From: Caballeronia sordidicola
Lineage (GTDB): Bacteria > Pseudomonadota > Gammaproteobacteria > Burkholderiales > Burkholderiaceae
Assembly (NCBI RefSeq): GCF_001544455.2
Contig: NZ_FCOC02000027.1
Span: forward strand, 1 to 64,000
Reading direction: 5' to 3'
DNA length: 64,000 nt
The position numbers were made by a program, and so were the translations under genes. This document shows positions 7,875 to 16,580 of the stretch, in pieces (the first letter of the stretch is position 1; every line of letters starts with the position of its first letter). The notes beneath the pieces are model-generated. The model did not search any database, had not been told where the DNA came from, and worked only from the letters and a program-made list of their open reading frames with translations.

Positions 7875-8798
7875 TCAGGCTCCGTCGGTTTGCTGAAAGT
7901 GCTTTCGTGCAGAGAGGTCCGCAATCAGGCCAGGCCCATGGAGCTCCCACTCAAGAACTCGCCGGGCATGCTGGCCGCTTACCGTCTGGTCGAGCGCCAG
8001 CGCGTCAGCGAACGGTCCAAGCGATTTGCGAGCATCGTCGAGCGGCCAGGGTTCGACGCGGTCGGCGCCGACCGAGGTCCGAATCGCTTCACCCATTTCG
8101 GCAACGACAACGCCATCTTCCGCGACCACGTTGAAGATCCGTCCCGCCACTCGCGCGTCCCCGCCTGCCGCCCGCTCCACCGCGTTCAGGTAGGCCGTGG
8201 CGAGATCATCGACGTGAACGGCCGGCCAGTGGTTACGACCATCGCCGACGATCCTCACACTGCCGGTCTGACGGACCATGCCGGCAAGCATGCCGAAGAC
8301 GCCGCCGCCGTAGCCGTGCACCATTGCCGGCCTGAGGATCACCGCAGCGATCGAGCGGCGTGCTGCCAGCGCCAGAACCTGCTGCTCCACTGCGGGCCGC
8401 CAGGCGACAAGCGGCGTCGGGTTCAGCGCCGATGCTTCGGTCGCGGGCTTCCCCTCCGTATTTCCGTAGACCCAGGTGCCCGACGTATAGACAAACGCCG
8501 CGCCCGAATGCAAATGCGAAAGCATTGCCGCAGCCGCGGCCTCATCAGCCGCCGCGGCGGAAGCATCGTTGGTCGACGCCATGTGCACCACGCCATCGGC
8601 GGCACCCGCAGTCGCAGCGAAAGACCGTGGCTCAAGCAAGTCTCCGCTATGCAATTTCACCCCGAGACTTGCCAGCGCACTCGCGGCCGCCGACCTGTCG
8701 TCGCGCACCAGCGCCGTCACCTGATGGCCGAGGCTGATTGCTTTGCGCGCGACCGCTTGCCCGATATAACCCGTCCCGCCTGTGATAAATAGTTCCAT
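7875..8798 (-). CDS. NAD(P)-dependent epimerase/short-chain dehydrogenase
   Basis: This 307-residue extended SDR starts MELFITGGTGYIGQAVARKA, with the TGGTGYIG nucleotide-binding motif near residues 6-13. YTSGTWVYG supplies the region near the active site, followed by HGYGGG. The usual YxxxK lysine is not clear, so catalysis may differ from classic epimerases. GAGGAG stands before ATG 8798. It is followed by a DoxX-like gene and is divergent from a TetR gene across two matching operators, so it is probably a TetR-repressed redox or detoxification operon. Confidence 0.8.
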   Translation of the reverse strand: MELFITGGTGYIGQAVARKAISLGHQVTALVRDDRSAAASALASLGVKLHSGDLLEPRSFAATAGAADGVVHMASTNDASAAAADEAAAAAMLSHLHSGAAFVYTSGTWVYGNTEGKPATEASALNPTPLVAWRPAVEQQVLALAARRSIAAVILRPAMVHGYGGGVFGMLAGMVRQTGSVRIVGDGRNHWPAVHVDDLATAYLNAVERAAGGDARVAGRIFNVVAEDGVVVAEMGEAIRTSVGADRVEPWPLDDARKSLGPFADALALDQTVSGQHARRVLEWELHGPGLIADLSARKHFQQTDGA

Positions 8799-8842
8799 AG
8801 GCGTTCTCCTCAAAGATCAGCCGCAAAGTGGGTAAGTCACTT

Positions 8843-8900
8843 AAACGAGACTCATCGGTCTCGTTTCCGAAAATCTAAACGAGACTAGTCAGTCTTGTCA
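8843..8900. promoter_or_regulatory. Two tandem TetR operators
   Basis: AAACGAGAC (8843-8851) faces GTCTCGTTT (8858-8866) across six bases, a perfect inverted repeat. A second copy, AAACGAGAC (8877-8885) and the weaker GTCTTGTCA (8892-8900), follows 34 bases downstream with the same spacing. They fill the space between the divergent SDR and TetR genes, so the TetR protein probably represses both directions here. Confidence 0.75.
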
Positions 8901-8929
8901 ACTATTTGATGATCTGCTATTTATCTGGC

Positions 8930-9535
8930 ATGAACACGACCTCTCTCTCCGACCTGAGCCCGTTGCAACGCCGTAAGCGGTCCGCCATTCTCGACGGCGC
9001 GAAAACGGTTTTTCTAAGCCAGGGTTTTGGCCTGGCAACGATGGACGATGTCGCCGCAGCTGCAGGCGTCGGCAAGCAGACGGTCTACCGCCACTTCAAG
9101 TCGAAGGAAGCGCTCTTCGTTGGTCTTGTCAGCGAAATGTGCGCCCAGGTGGGTGGATTTCTTGCCAGCGCTCAGGCCGAGCAATCCGATGGATCACCTG
9201 AAGTTGAGTTGCGCGAGTTGGGATGGTTACTGGCACGAAGCCTTATTACGCTGGACAATCTGCGGCTTTACCGCGCCATCGTTGCTGAGGCCGAGCGTCT
9301 TCCGGAACTCGGCCAGGTGTTTTACGAAAATGGTGCAAAGGTCGTGCGTGCCTTTGCCGCAAACATTCTGCGAAAGCGATTTGACAAATCGACTGCTGGA
9401 TTGCGTGCTGCAACATTCGTTCAGTTGGTGCTTGGCGACGCGTATCTGGAACTCTCAATTGGCTACACGGTGCCCAATGTTGAAGCGCGCTTTGCGCTGC
9501 AGATCGATGAGGCGGTAACGGCTGCACTTCGCTAA
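8930..9535 (+). CDS. TetR-family transcriptional repressor
   Basis: The 201-residue protein has an N-terminal helix-turn-helix, VFLSQGFGLATMDDVAAAAG then VGKQTVYRHFKSKEALF, at about residues 28-63. The C-terminal half, with LRLYRAIVAEAERLPELG, is a TetR_C-type ligand domain. The start at 8930 gives the family-typical N-terminus; an in-frame ATG at 8906 is less likely. It most likely represses itself and the divergent SDR-DoxX operon through the operators at 8843-8900. The inducer is unknown. Confidence 0.85.
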   Translation: MNTTSLSDLSPLQRRKRSAILDGAKTVFLSQGFGLATMDDVAAAAGVGKQTVYRHFKSKEALFVGLVSEMCAQVGGFLASAQAEQSDGSPEVELRELGWLLARSLITLDNLRLYRAIVAEAERLPELGQVFYENGAKVVRAFAANILRKRFDKSTAGLRAATFVQLVLGDAYLELSIGYTVPNVEARFALQIDEAVTAALR

Positions 9536-9714
9536 GGAGCGCCGCATAAGATGTCGAGCCACTGCATGCGGAGCGCAACAGCGCGTAGCGTGGGAAGCAA
9601 GACACCGCGCTTCCGATTCCAACACATTCGCACACTGGTTTTCGCACGATCCAGGCGCGTTTCTAAAATTGTGAATGCCGTTTTGTGGCCGGCAACCGAC
9701 ATCAACCCGATGTC

Positions 9715-10308
9715 TTACCGTTGGTCATCGCGTGACCATCCCTCCATTCTCATGCGCTCACGAACCCTGTCCGCGCTCCAGTTCGACAAGACATGACGAG
9801 CAGTTTCGTAGGCGCTGTCCGAGAGCCAAGTTTTGACTGACTCGAACCGGGCTAACCAGAATGGCTCCGCAGTAGGTGGAGCGTCCGGTTGATGCAACGC
9901 GCTGTCAACGATGTTCGCCGCTTCCAGTTCGAGAAGTGCAGCAAATGTCGCCTCATCGAGGCTCGCGCGCGTCGCAACGGATGGAAGAGGAACAGAGTAG
10001 GGTGCGGCCGTCTGCCCTGAGAAGAGGGCACCGCGATCAGCCGTGCAGAAAAGATAGACGAGTGCCTCAGCCTCTTTGCCGATAATCTGCCGCACCTCGG
10101 GGCGCCTTTCCAACGAGACGGCGCTTAGTCGGAACTCTTCCTTTCCGTAGATGCTGTGAAAGGCGCCGGCGGTGACGAGGGCCAGCGAACTGCCCCACTT
10201 CTCGAGCCATCGGCCGGTCTCTATAAGGTGGACTGTCAGTGGTCTTCCAAAATGCATGATTGCGTCGGTCCCGAACTTGCGGACGTCGCGTTGCAGATGT
10301 TCGAGCAT
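9715..10308 (-). CDS. DUF6817-like protein of unknown function
   Basis: The 197-residue product carries FGRPLTVHLIETGRWLEKWG and LALVTAGAFHSIYGKEEF, a paired-histidine pattern resembling HD-like metal-binding proteins of the DUF6817 type. Later stretches include EALVYLFCTADRGALFSG and ATFAALLELEAANIVDS. No signal peptide or membrane segment is evident. It starts 89 bases from the divergent serine hydrolase gene, and the two may share a promoter region. Function is unknown and the family call is moderate. Confidence 0.6.
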   Translation of the reverse strand: MLEHLQRDVRKFGTDAIMHFGRPLTVHLIETGRWLEKWGSSLALVTAGAFHSIYGKEEFRLSAVSLERRPEVRQIIGKEAEALVYLFCTADRGALFSGQTAAPYSVPLPSVATRASLDEATFAALLELEAANIVDSALHQPDAPPTAEPFWLARFESVKTWLSDSAYETARHVLSNWSADRVRERMRMEGWSRDDQR

Positions 10309-10397
10309 GAACTTCCCTTGCGGTTGCTGGTATTCGTTGGAAAAAGGATTCCTTCGCAAGTCGCCTTCATCTTCAATTCCAGCCGAGGCATAGACCG

Positions 10398-11405
10398 ATG
10401 ATCGACCTCAATCGATTTCTCGCAGAAACGACTGCCAGCGGCAAGATTCCTAGCGTGTCGCTTGCCACTCTTCGCGCGGGGATGCGCAGTACCAAATGTT
10501 ACTTCGGTGTTCGCGGTGCACACGATCTCGCCGCTGTCGATGCAGCGACCGTCTTTGAGGCTGCGTCTCTCACCAAACCGCTCGTCGCGTACATCGCGCT
10601 CCAGCTTTCCGAAGAGGGGCTGCTAGACCTGCAAAGACCCCTGTTCGACATATGCGGAGAGTACGTACCCGGCTACTCAACTTCTCGGCGGATAACCGTC
10701 GTTCATGTGCTGACACACACGAGCGGTCTTCCAAATATTGTCCGCGAAACAGCTCCGCTGCGCACGTATTTCAACCCCGGCGAGCGATTCAGCTACGGCA
10801 GCAGCGCATTTGCGTGGCTTCAGCGCGCGATGGAGGCCGTAAGCGCACGCCCGCTGGAAACGTTGGCACGAGAGCGCATATTCGAGCCGTTGGGTATGCA
10901 TCGTTCGAGCCTGGAATGGCAGGAGCGCTTCGCGGTCAACCATGCGCGGGGCCACGAGTGGGAAGGCCAGCCGGTGCCCAAGCGTCGCGTGCAAACGGCG
11001 CAGGCATCATGGTCGCTCGTCACGACGGCATCCGACTACATCAGCTTTATTCAGCATGTACTAGCTCGCCGGGGCTTGGCATCCGCAACTCATGATCAAT
11101 GGTTTTTGCCACGCATCAATACGCGACAAGGCGACGATGCCGAAGACCTTATCGGTCACAACCCGCCTGATCTGAACATAGCGTGGGGGTTGGGCTGGGG
11201 CCTGGAGCCCTTCCAGGGTTGCTTCTTTCACTGGGGAAACAGCCCGGGTTTCCTGGCGTTCGTTCTCGCCAACCGTGCAACGCAGGATGCGGTCGTCTGG
11301 TTCGCTAATTCCGCCCAAGGCTTGAGACTGGTCCATGCGGTCGTACCGCAAACCGTTCCCGGCGAGCATCCTGCCATTGAATGGCTTCGGATCGGTAACT
11401 TGTGA
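10398..11405 (+). CDS. Serine hydrolase of the beta-lactamase/AmpC fold
   Basis: The 335-residue protein has the class C beta-lactamase/esterase layout: SLTK near residue 57 (nucleophile serine plus lysine), VLTHTSGLPN, YGSSAFAWLQ with the second-motif tyrosine but Ser in place of the usual Asn, and HWGNSPGF near the C-terminus as the HxG motif. No signal peptide is visible, so it is probably cytoplasmic and more likely an esterase or peptidase than an antibiotic-resistance enzyme. It is divergent from the DUF6817-like gene. Confidence 0.8.
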   Translation: MIDLNRFLAETTASGKIPSVSLATLRAGMRSTKCYFGVRGAHDLAAVDAATVFEAASLTKPLVAYIALQLSEEGLLDLQRPLFDICGEYVPGYSTSRRITVVHVLTHTSGLPNIVRETAPLRTYFNPGERFSYGSSAFAWLQRAMEAVSARPLETLARERIFEPLGMHRSSLEWQERFAVNHARGHEWEGQPVPKRRVQTAQASWSLVTTASDYISFIQHVLARRGLASATHDQWFLPRINTRQGDDAEDLIGHNPPDLNIAWGLGWGLEPFQGCFFHWGNSPGFLAFVLANRATQDAVVWFANSAQGLRLVHAVVPQTVPGEHPAIEWLRIGNL

Positions 11406-11562
11406 TGCATCGTCAACGGTTGAACTGCTGAATTCACCAGCGCGGACAGTAGCCAAGCCGCGGCTTGTATTACCAGCACCGCTAATGCCGGCAGCGTGAA
11501 CATCCCTGTCAGCCGAGGCGTGGTCGGTGATTTTATTTCGATTCCGCCTCCGCGGCCGTTGA

Positions 11563-11910
11563 TCAAGCCCCGTGTCCCGGCAATTCGCATGGCAGAAAAA
11601 TCGCCCGGACATTGTCGAGCCCCTTGCCATGGGTGCGCCAGAAATCACGCACTTTGGCATCCAGGTCAATGAGTTCTATGCAATGCGGGAAACGGTGATG
11701 CGCAATCTCGATGTGTTCGTGATGCAGGCGGTCGCCTTTCAAATATCCCGCATGGACGCGATGCAGGAGTGCCTGCTCGATTCCAGCTTCCTTCGCATGG
11801 CGAAGTAATTGCGAGGCAAGGCTCGGTCGCGATACGCGATGCCAGAGGCGTGTCGGACGAGCCCTTTCGGAATGGTGGAAATAAAGGCGAAGCGAAATCA
11901 GTTGAGTCAT
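11563..11910 (-). CDS. DUF190 protein of the fluoride module
   Basis: This 115-residue protein, starting MTQLISLRLYFHHSERARPT, follows the DUF190 pattern: a short ferredoxin-like protein with AKEAGIEQALLHRVHAGY and a central HHEHIEI. DUF190 genes recur beside fluoride exporters (CrcB) and fluoride-riboswitch genes. It lies 29 bases after the CLC-F gene and should be transcribed from the same riboswitch-controlled promoter. It may be a soluble regulator or accessory of fluoride export; its mechanism is unknown. The start is set at 11910 because the upstream reading overlaps the transporter. Confidence 0.72.
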   Translation of the reverse strand: MTQLISLRLYFHHSERARPTRLWHRVSRPSLASQLLRHAKEAGIEQALLHRVHAGYLKGDRLHHEHIEIAHHRFPHCIELIDLDAKVRDFWRTHGKGLDNVRAIFLPCELPGHGA

Positions 11911-11939
11911 GACGTTGAGCAGTAAGGTCTTCGAAGCGT

Positions 11940-13250
11940 TCAAGGTTGTGCGGCGACAGTCGCGGCCTTGCGGCGTGCGCGGCGCCAGGCCGGGATGTCT
12001 GCCAGTCGCATGCCGGCTGGAATGAGCGGATGTTTTGCGTGGCCGACCCGTTGCGCGCGGTAGATTCCCGTGTGACCAGAGAAGAGGTAGCTGACCACGC
12101 ACGCGAGAGCCGCATACACGCCAATCTGAGGGCCAAAGAGTTCGATTGCCATTACCGTCGACGCGATCGGGGTGTTCGCCGCGCCAGCGAACACGGCGAC
12201 AAAGCCAAGCCCCGCAAGCACAGGTATGGGCAACGCGAGGATGTGACCCAGCGCGTTGCCAAGTGTTGCGCCGATATAGAAAAGCGGAGTCACCTCGCCA
12301 CCCTTGAAACCTGACGCAAGCGTGACCACGGTGAAACCGAATTTGCCGGCAAAGTCATAGACCGGCAACGGACCGTTGAAGGCCTGCACGATGGTCGGTA
12401 TCCCGAGACCCAGGTACTGCGGAACGTTCAGAACGGTAGCGAGGATCGCGACCACCGCGCCGCCAAGGACAGGCCGGAAGGGAGCATAGGATATCTTGCA
12501 TTTGATGAGGGCGGACAACGCATGCGTCGAGTCGGCAAAGAGCATCCCCACGACACCGAATGCAATACCGGCGATGGTCGCCGATCCAAACCCGAGAACC
12601 GTGACAGGCGGCACGAAAGGGATCGCGTACATCGTGTGGTGAATACCCCAGAGACGGCATACGGCGTCTGCCACGACTGAAGCCGCGAGACACGCGAGCA
12701 ACGCGTCATAGCGCAGGCGGCCGATCGCAAGCACCTCGAGGCCGAAGATCGCGCCCGCGAGAGGCGTGCCGAACACCGACGAAAAGCCCGCCGCGATGCC
12801 GGCCATCAGCAAAATCCGGCGGTCCTCGCGACCCAGATCGAAGAGATGCGTGACCCGGTCGGCCAGCGCACCGCCCATCTGGACCGCAGTGCCCTCGCGG
12901 CCCGCGGAGCCGCCGAACAAGTGCGTGACCACAGTGGCCACCAGCACGAGCGGCGCCATGCGCTTTGGCACGATCTTCTGCGGATCGTGAATTTCATCGA
13001 TCAGCAGGTTGTTGCCACCTTCGACGCTCTTGCCAATGCGGTGATAGATCCAGCCGGTCAGGAACCCCGCAACCGGCAGTAACCAAATGAGCCATGGATG
13101 ATCCAGCCGCGTATTGGTGGCACGGTCCAGTGCAAAGAGAAAAAGCGCGGACGCAGACCCGGCGAGGGCGCCCAGCACGGAGGAAAGCAGCAGCCAGCGC
13201 GCGAGATACGGCACCATGGCTATCTGTTCGACAGACTTGAGACGTTTCAT
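11940..13250 (-). CDS. eriC: CLC-F type fluoride/proton antiporter
   Basis: The 436-residue multi-pass membrane protein is a CLC transporter of the fluoride-exporting branch. GGNNLLIDEIHDP carries Asn in place of the usual selectivity-filter serine. GGSAGREGTAVQMGG has the gating glutamate, and GFKGGEVTPLFYIGATLGN is characteristic of the CLC-F group. The start at 13250 (MKRLKSVEQ) is chosen because the longer reading from 13343 would begin inside the fluoride riboswitch. It exports fluoride in exchange for protons across the inner membrane, and DUF190 follows in the operon. Confidence 0.88.
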   Translation of the reverse strand: MKRLKSVEQIAMVPYLARWLLLSSVLGALAGSASALFLFALDRATNTRLDHPWLIWLLPVAGFLTGWIYHRIGKSVEGGNNLLIDEIHDPQKIVPKRMAPLVLVATVVTHLFGGSAGREGTAVQMGGALADRVTHLFDLGREDRRILLMAGIAAGFSSVFGTPLAGAIFGLEVLAIGRLRYDALLACLAASVVADAVCRLWGIHHTMYAIPFVPPVTVLGFGSATIAGIAFGVVGMLFADSTHALSALIKCKISYAPFRPVLGGAVVAILATVLNVPQYLGLGIPTIVQAFNGPLPVYDFAGKFGFTVVTLASGFKGGEVTPLFYIGATLGNALGHILALPIPVLAGLGFVAVFAGAANTPIASTVMAIELFGPQIGVYAALACVVSYLFSGHTGIYRAQRVGHAKHPLIPAGMRLADIPAWRRARRKAATVAAQP

Positions 13251-13331
13251 GATTTTCAGGTTCGAAAGAACATCAAACCTGGGCGACAGGGCGTCGCACG
13301 GACGGCCTACGACCTCCTGCACCCAGGAACT

Positions 13332-13384
13332 CGTAGGCATCATCAGCCGAAGGATCGGCGGTTGTTTGGAGGAATGCCATCTCC
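13332..13384 (-). promoter_or_regulatory. Fluoride (crcB-motif) riboswitch
   Basis: Read on the minus strand, the element runs GGAGATGGCATTCCTCC, AAACAACCGCC, GATCCTTCGGC, TGATGATGCCTACG. The P1 stem GGAG/CTCC, the conserved AAAC, the GCCG/CGGC hairpin, the TGATG and the pseudoknot GGCAT/ATGCC line up with the known fluoride aptamer. It ends about 80 bases before the CLC-F start at 13250. Fluoride binding should switch expression on. CCTGGG/CCCAGG arms further down could form the expression platform. Confidence 0.9.
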
Positions 13385-13626
13385 AGAACCGCGGATTCTA
13401 CGGATAAAATTTGCGCAACGCAACAACGATGTACGCAGTTCTTTGTGCTCGCGTCCTGTCCGCCAAGTTCCTCAATTGAAGACCCGAGAGTCGGAAAACT
13501 TACCCGCAGCTACGCACGGAATCCATGAATTTCCGATCCGGGAACAACCCGGCATGGTGGCAAATCCTTGACACCCGATGCGCCAAAGTCCTGCAAGCTC
13601 CTGTGTCCCCGCGCCGATCGCACCGC

Positions 13627-13640
13627 TTGATATGAGTCAA
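13627..13640 (+). promoter_or_regulatory. FNR/ANR-type box upstream of usp
   Basis: TTGATATGAGTCAA matches the consensus. A class II promoter would start transcription near 13675, with TATGCG at 13655-13660 as a candidate -10. That argues for translation from the downstream GTG at 13697. Confidence 0.75.
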
Positions 13641-13696
13641 ATGATGTCCGGCCCTATGCGCAGACACTAAAGCGCATGACATCGGGGGATCTTGCC

Positions 13697-14152
13697 GTGT
13701 ACAAACGAATTCTCGCGGCCCTGGACGGCAGCCGCAGCGCACATCGGGCGCTGGAAGAAGCGCTTAGGCTCGCGCGGGCCAGCGAAGCGACGTTGATGGT
13801 GGCGACCGTTCCCATCATCGATTCGTCCCGGGGAATCACCGAAATGAACGCCATCGATGAAGCCGCGCAAAAAGCCGCATGGCAACGTCTCGATCACGCG
13901 CGCCAGTTGTGCAAGCTCCACAAGGTTCCTGCGCGCATCTGGGTCATCGACGCCCACGGCGCGAGCGTGCCGGCCGCAATCATGCAGGCGGCGCTGACGG
14001 CGGGAGCGGACCTGATTGCCATGGGCACGCACGGGCACAGGATCGCGCGCCAGCATCTGCTTGGCAGTGTCGCGGAAACGATCCTGCGTTCGAGTCACGT
14101 TCCGGTGCTCATGGTTCGCGACAATTCTTCCGGTGACGCGTGCGAGCACTAG
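13697..14152 (+). CDS. Universal stress protein (UspA domain)
   Basis: This 151-residue single-domain Usp begins YKRILAALDGSRSAHRALEE and has the ATP-binding motif GTHGHRIARQHLLGSVAETI followed by the HVPVLMVR strand. GTG 13697 is preferred over ATG 13676 because GGGGGAT lies six bases before it, family members begin MYKRIL, and the upstream FNR-type box would start the transcript at about 13675. It probably binds ATP and supports survival under oxygen or energy limitation. It converges on three more usp genes on the other strand. Confidence 0.85.
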   Translation: MYKRILAALDGSRSAHRALEEALRLARASEATLMVATVPIIDSSRGITEMNAIDEAAQKAAWQRLDHARQLCKLHKVPARIWVIDAHGASVPAAIMQAALTAGADLIAMGTHGHRIARQHLLGSVAETILRSSHVPVLMVRDNSSGDACEH

Positions 14153-14169
14153 CCGCGCGAACGGATAAA

Positions 14170-14192
14170 AAGCGCCCGGCTTGCGGGCGCTT
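14170..14192 (-). terminator. Intrinsic terminator between convergent usp genes
   Basis: The perfect stem AAGCGCCCG/CGGGCGCTT has a 5-base loop. On the minus strand it is followed by a T run, so it fits as terminator of the minus-strand usp operon. On the plus strand the T run is short, so termination there is weaker. Confidence 0.75.
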
Positions 14193-14246
14193 CGGAGCGT
14201 GCCTGTCCGACGGGATAATCGAACGGCCGCATAAGCCCTCTAGCAA

Positions 14247-15074
14247 TCAATGCGACATGAACACCGGCGTGGTCATGCTTTCCAGCATCGTCCGGGTGAC
14301 GCCGCCGAGCACGATTTCCCGGACTCTCGCGTGACCATAAGCTCCGAGCACCAGCAGGTCCGAGTGAGTATCGGTCAACGCGTTGAGAAGCGTCGCGCCC
14401 GTGCTGACGCCCGACACGCGGGGCAAGGTCAGGACACCCGCGCGAACCCGATGTCTTTCGAGGTACGCGGCAAGCTCCATGCCCGTCGCGACGGTCTCAT
14501 GGTTATGCTGCTCGACAACCGCAATTTCCACGAAATTCGCAAGCCGGAGGAAGGGAAGGGCGTCGGCTACCGCGCGCGCGGCGGCCGGGCCGCCATCCCA
14601 CGCAATCAGCACCGTTCCGGCGAAGCGCTCCGTATTTCCAGCGTACGGCAGCAGGATCATTGGCCGGCCGCTTTCCAGTAGCACATCGTCCGGAAAATTC
14701 CTCGCGATATAAGCGGCCGGATCGGCCTGATCCCGCTGCCCGTAAATCAGGAGGTCGGCATGCCGTGCGTGCAGGATCGCGGTCTCCACAGCAGGCCCGG
14801 GCGGCGCGCGCCATTCCGAGGCGATTCCCGCGCGGCGCGCCGCCTCCGTGAAGTAATCGCGTGCTCGGGCCAGCCGTTGCGCAGCCTGCTTCTCATTGGT
14901 CGCGAGGTCCAGGCTTTCGTCCGGCCAGAACATCGGACGCAGGAGGTCCTGGCATACGATATAAAGCCCGATCAGGTGCGCATTGTGTTTGCGGGCAAGT
15001 TCGACGGCGAAGTCAACTCGCGAGTCGCTGCAAAGGCTGTCGTCGATATGAACGAGCATGGTTGCGCAGTTCAT
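14247..15074 (-). CDS. Tandem-domain universal stress protein
   Basis: The 275-residue protein contains two Usp modules. The first begins MNCATMLVHIDDSLCSDSRV; the second begins near GTVLIAWDGGPAAARAVAD and ends with GAYGHARVREIVLGGVTRTM, an ATP-binding G-x-G motif, then PVFMSH. The start at 15074 overlaps the stop of the upstream usp (ATGA), and GGAG lies 7 bases before it. It is a sequence relative of the double-domain Usp at 15595. Such proteins help long-term survival under anoxia in related bacteria. Confidence 0.85.
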   Translation of the reverse strand: MNCATMLVHIDDSLCSDSRVDFAVELARKHNAHLIGLYIVCQDLLRPMFWPDESLDLATNEKQAAQRLARARDYFTEAARRAGIASEWRAPPGPAVETAILHARHADLLIYGQRDQADPAAYIARNFPDDVLLESGRPMILLPYAGNTERFAGTVLIAWDGGPAAARAVADALPFLRLANFVEIAVVEQHNHETVATGMELAAYLERHRVRAGVLTLPRVSGVSTGATLLNALTDTHSDLLVLGAYGHARVREIVLGGVTRTMLESMTTPVFMSH

Positions 15075-15577
15075 AGCCATGCTCCGGCAATGTCTGGCGC
15101 GCTCAGGATGTGCGGCGCCTTTTGCTCGCCGGCGTGCGAGGGGACGAGCAGCACAGGGCAACTGGACATGCGCAGGAACCGTTCGGCGACGCTGCCAAGC
15201 ACGAGCCGCCGCCAGCCGCGGCGTCCATGCGTGCCCATTACCACGAGGTCGGCGTTGAACGCCTTGGCCGCACGGCTTATTTGCTGTGTGATGTCGTCAC
15301 CGACAGGATCGACTTCCAGCACTTGAGGCGAGCCCTGCACGCTCTCGCCTTGCATCCTGGCAACGGCCTCTGCAATCACGCGAGCACCTTCTCTCACGAA
15401 AACATCGCGCGCGTGCGACGGATCGGAAGCGGGGTCGGCGTACAGGGTCGGTGGCACGTCGATCACATAGACAGGCTTCAGCTCGGCGTGGTTTTCGCGC
15501 GCCAGCAACAGCGCGGCGTCCAATGCGCGAGCCGATGTCTCGCTGCCGTCGATTGGCACAAGGATGTGTTTGTACAT
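15071..15577 (-). CDS. Universal stress protein (single domain)
   Basis: The 168-residue Usp begins MYKHILVPIDGSETSARALD. GTHGRRGWRRLVLGSVAERF forms the ATP loop and CPVLLVPS the last strand. The start at 15577 has GGAGACC just upstream. It is the middle gene of a three-usp minus-strand operon, overlapping the following gene by four bases and lying 17 bases after the preceding one. Its longer C-terminal tail (HAGEQKAPHILSAPDIAGAW) is not part of the Usp fold. Confidence 0.87.
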   Translation of the reverse strand: MYKHILVPIDGSETSARALDAALLLARENHAELKPVYVIDVPPTLYADPASDPSHARDVFVREGARVIAEAVARMQGESVQGSPQVLEVDPVGDDITQQISRAAKAFNADLVVMGTHGRRGWRRLVLGSVAERFLRMSSCPVLLVPSHAGEQKAPHILSAPDIAGAWL

Positions 15578-15594
15578 GAGTGGTCTCCTCGAAT

Positions 15595-16434
15595 TCAGTG
15601 CGACATCAGGACCGGTACCGTCATGGAAGCCAGCATGGTGCGCGTTGCACCGCCCATCACCAGTTCTCTCCACCGGGCGTGGCCGTAGGCGCCCATCACC
15701 ACGAGATCCGCACCAAGGTCGGTCGAGCGCGAGAGCAGGACGTCGCCGGCCGGCACGTCGTCGATGCCATCCAGATCCAGGACATCGGCTTGCACGCCGT
15801 GCCGCGCCAGCACCAGCGCAATATCGGCGCCGGGAAGCCGCTCGCCGGGGAGTTCATCCTTCAGTCCATTGAGCGTCACGATGGTGGTCTTTTTTGCGCG
15901 CTTGAGCAGCGGCAGGGCGTCGTGAACCGCACGGGTCGCTTCGCGGCTGCCGTTCCAGGCAACCATCACGTTCGTGCCGAACGTCGTGAACACGCCCGTG
16001 TACGGAATGAGTATCACCGGCCGGCCAGCAGACATCACAAGCGTTTCAGGAAAATGATCCGAGATGAACGACTCGGGATCGTTCGGATCATCCTGGCCCG
16101 CGATCACGAGGTCGGCACAGCGGGCAACGCGCGGGACGAAGTCGTTCGCGTATTCGTGGGAATCGATCCATTGACCGGACAAGTTGGCCCGTACCCGTTC
16201 TGCGTGAAACAAGCGCTCGAGCGCGCCATGCCGTTCGTCACGCAGCTTGCGGTGCGCTTCGTAGTAGTAGGCCGAGCCTTCCATCACGCGGAACGACTTT
16301 GGATCGGGCGTGAAGATGGCGAACACGCCGGTGACGTGCGCATCGAACTGCTTGGCGAGCCGCAACGCATATTCGAGGCGCGAATGGGCACGCCCGCTTG
16401 TATCGAGTTGGACAACGATACTTTTATAGCTCAT
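15595..16434 (-). CDS. Tandem-domain universal stress protein, first gene of operon
   Basis: The 279-residue protein begins MSYKSIVVQLDTSGRAHSRL and has two Usp modules; the second starts at TNVMVAWNGSREATRAVHDA and ends GAYGHARWRELVMGGATRTM and VPVLMSH. The second-domain motif is nearly the same as in the 14247 protein, pointing to duplication. The start at 16434 matches the family N-terminus. An FNR-type box centred at 16541 with CATAGA as -10 (minus strand, 16510-16515) gives a leader of about 66 bases. Transcription probably continues through the next two usp genes. Confidence 0.87.
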   Translation of the reverse strand: MSYKSIVVQLDTSGRAHSRLEYALRLAKQFDAHVTGVFAIFTPDPKSFRVMEGSAYYYEAHRKLRDERHGALERLFHAERVRANLSGQWIDSHEYANDFVPRVARCADLVIAGQDDPNDPESFISDHFPETLVMSAGRPVILIPYTGVFTTFGTNVMVAWNGSREATRAVHDALPLLKRAKKTTIVTLNGLKDELPGERLPGADIALVLARHGVQADVLDLDGIDDVPAGDVLLSRSTDLGADLVVMGAYGHARWRELVMGGATRTMLASMTVPVLMSH

Positions 16435-16534
16435 GGCAAGGGCTCCGTTGATGGATCGCTCGGAAGGCGGGCACTGGAATCGATCCGCCCGCGAGGTCAT
16501 GAGACCCAGTCTATGGGGCGACGCTTTCCGTGGA

Positions 16535-16548
16535 TTGACGTAGATCAA
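16535..16548 (-). promoter_or_regulatory. FNR/ANR-type box for the usp operon
   Basis: TTGACGTAGATCAA stands 20 bases before a CATAGA -10 on the minus strand (16510-16515), the spacing expected of a class II FNR promoter for the operon starting at 16434. Confidence 0.78.
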
Positions 16549-16580
16549 ACGTGCGAGACGGCGTTCGAGCCCTACTTGAG

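Noticed and set aside
11940..13343. CLC start at 13343
   Set aside because: It would place the first codons inside the fluoride riboswitch, and the extra N-terminus has no family match.
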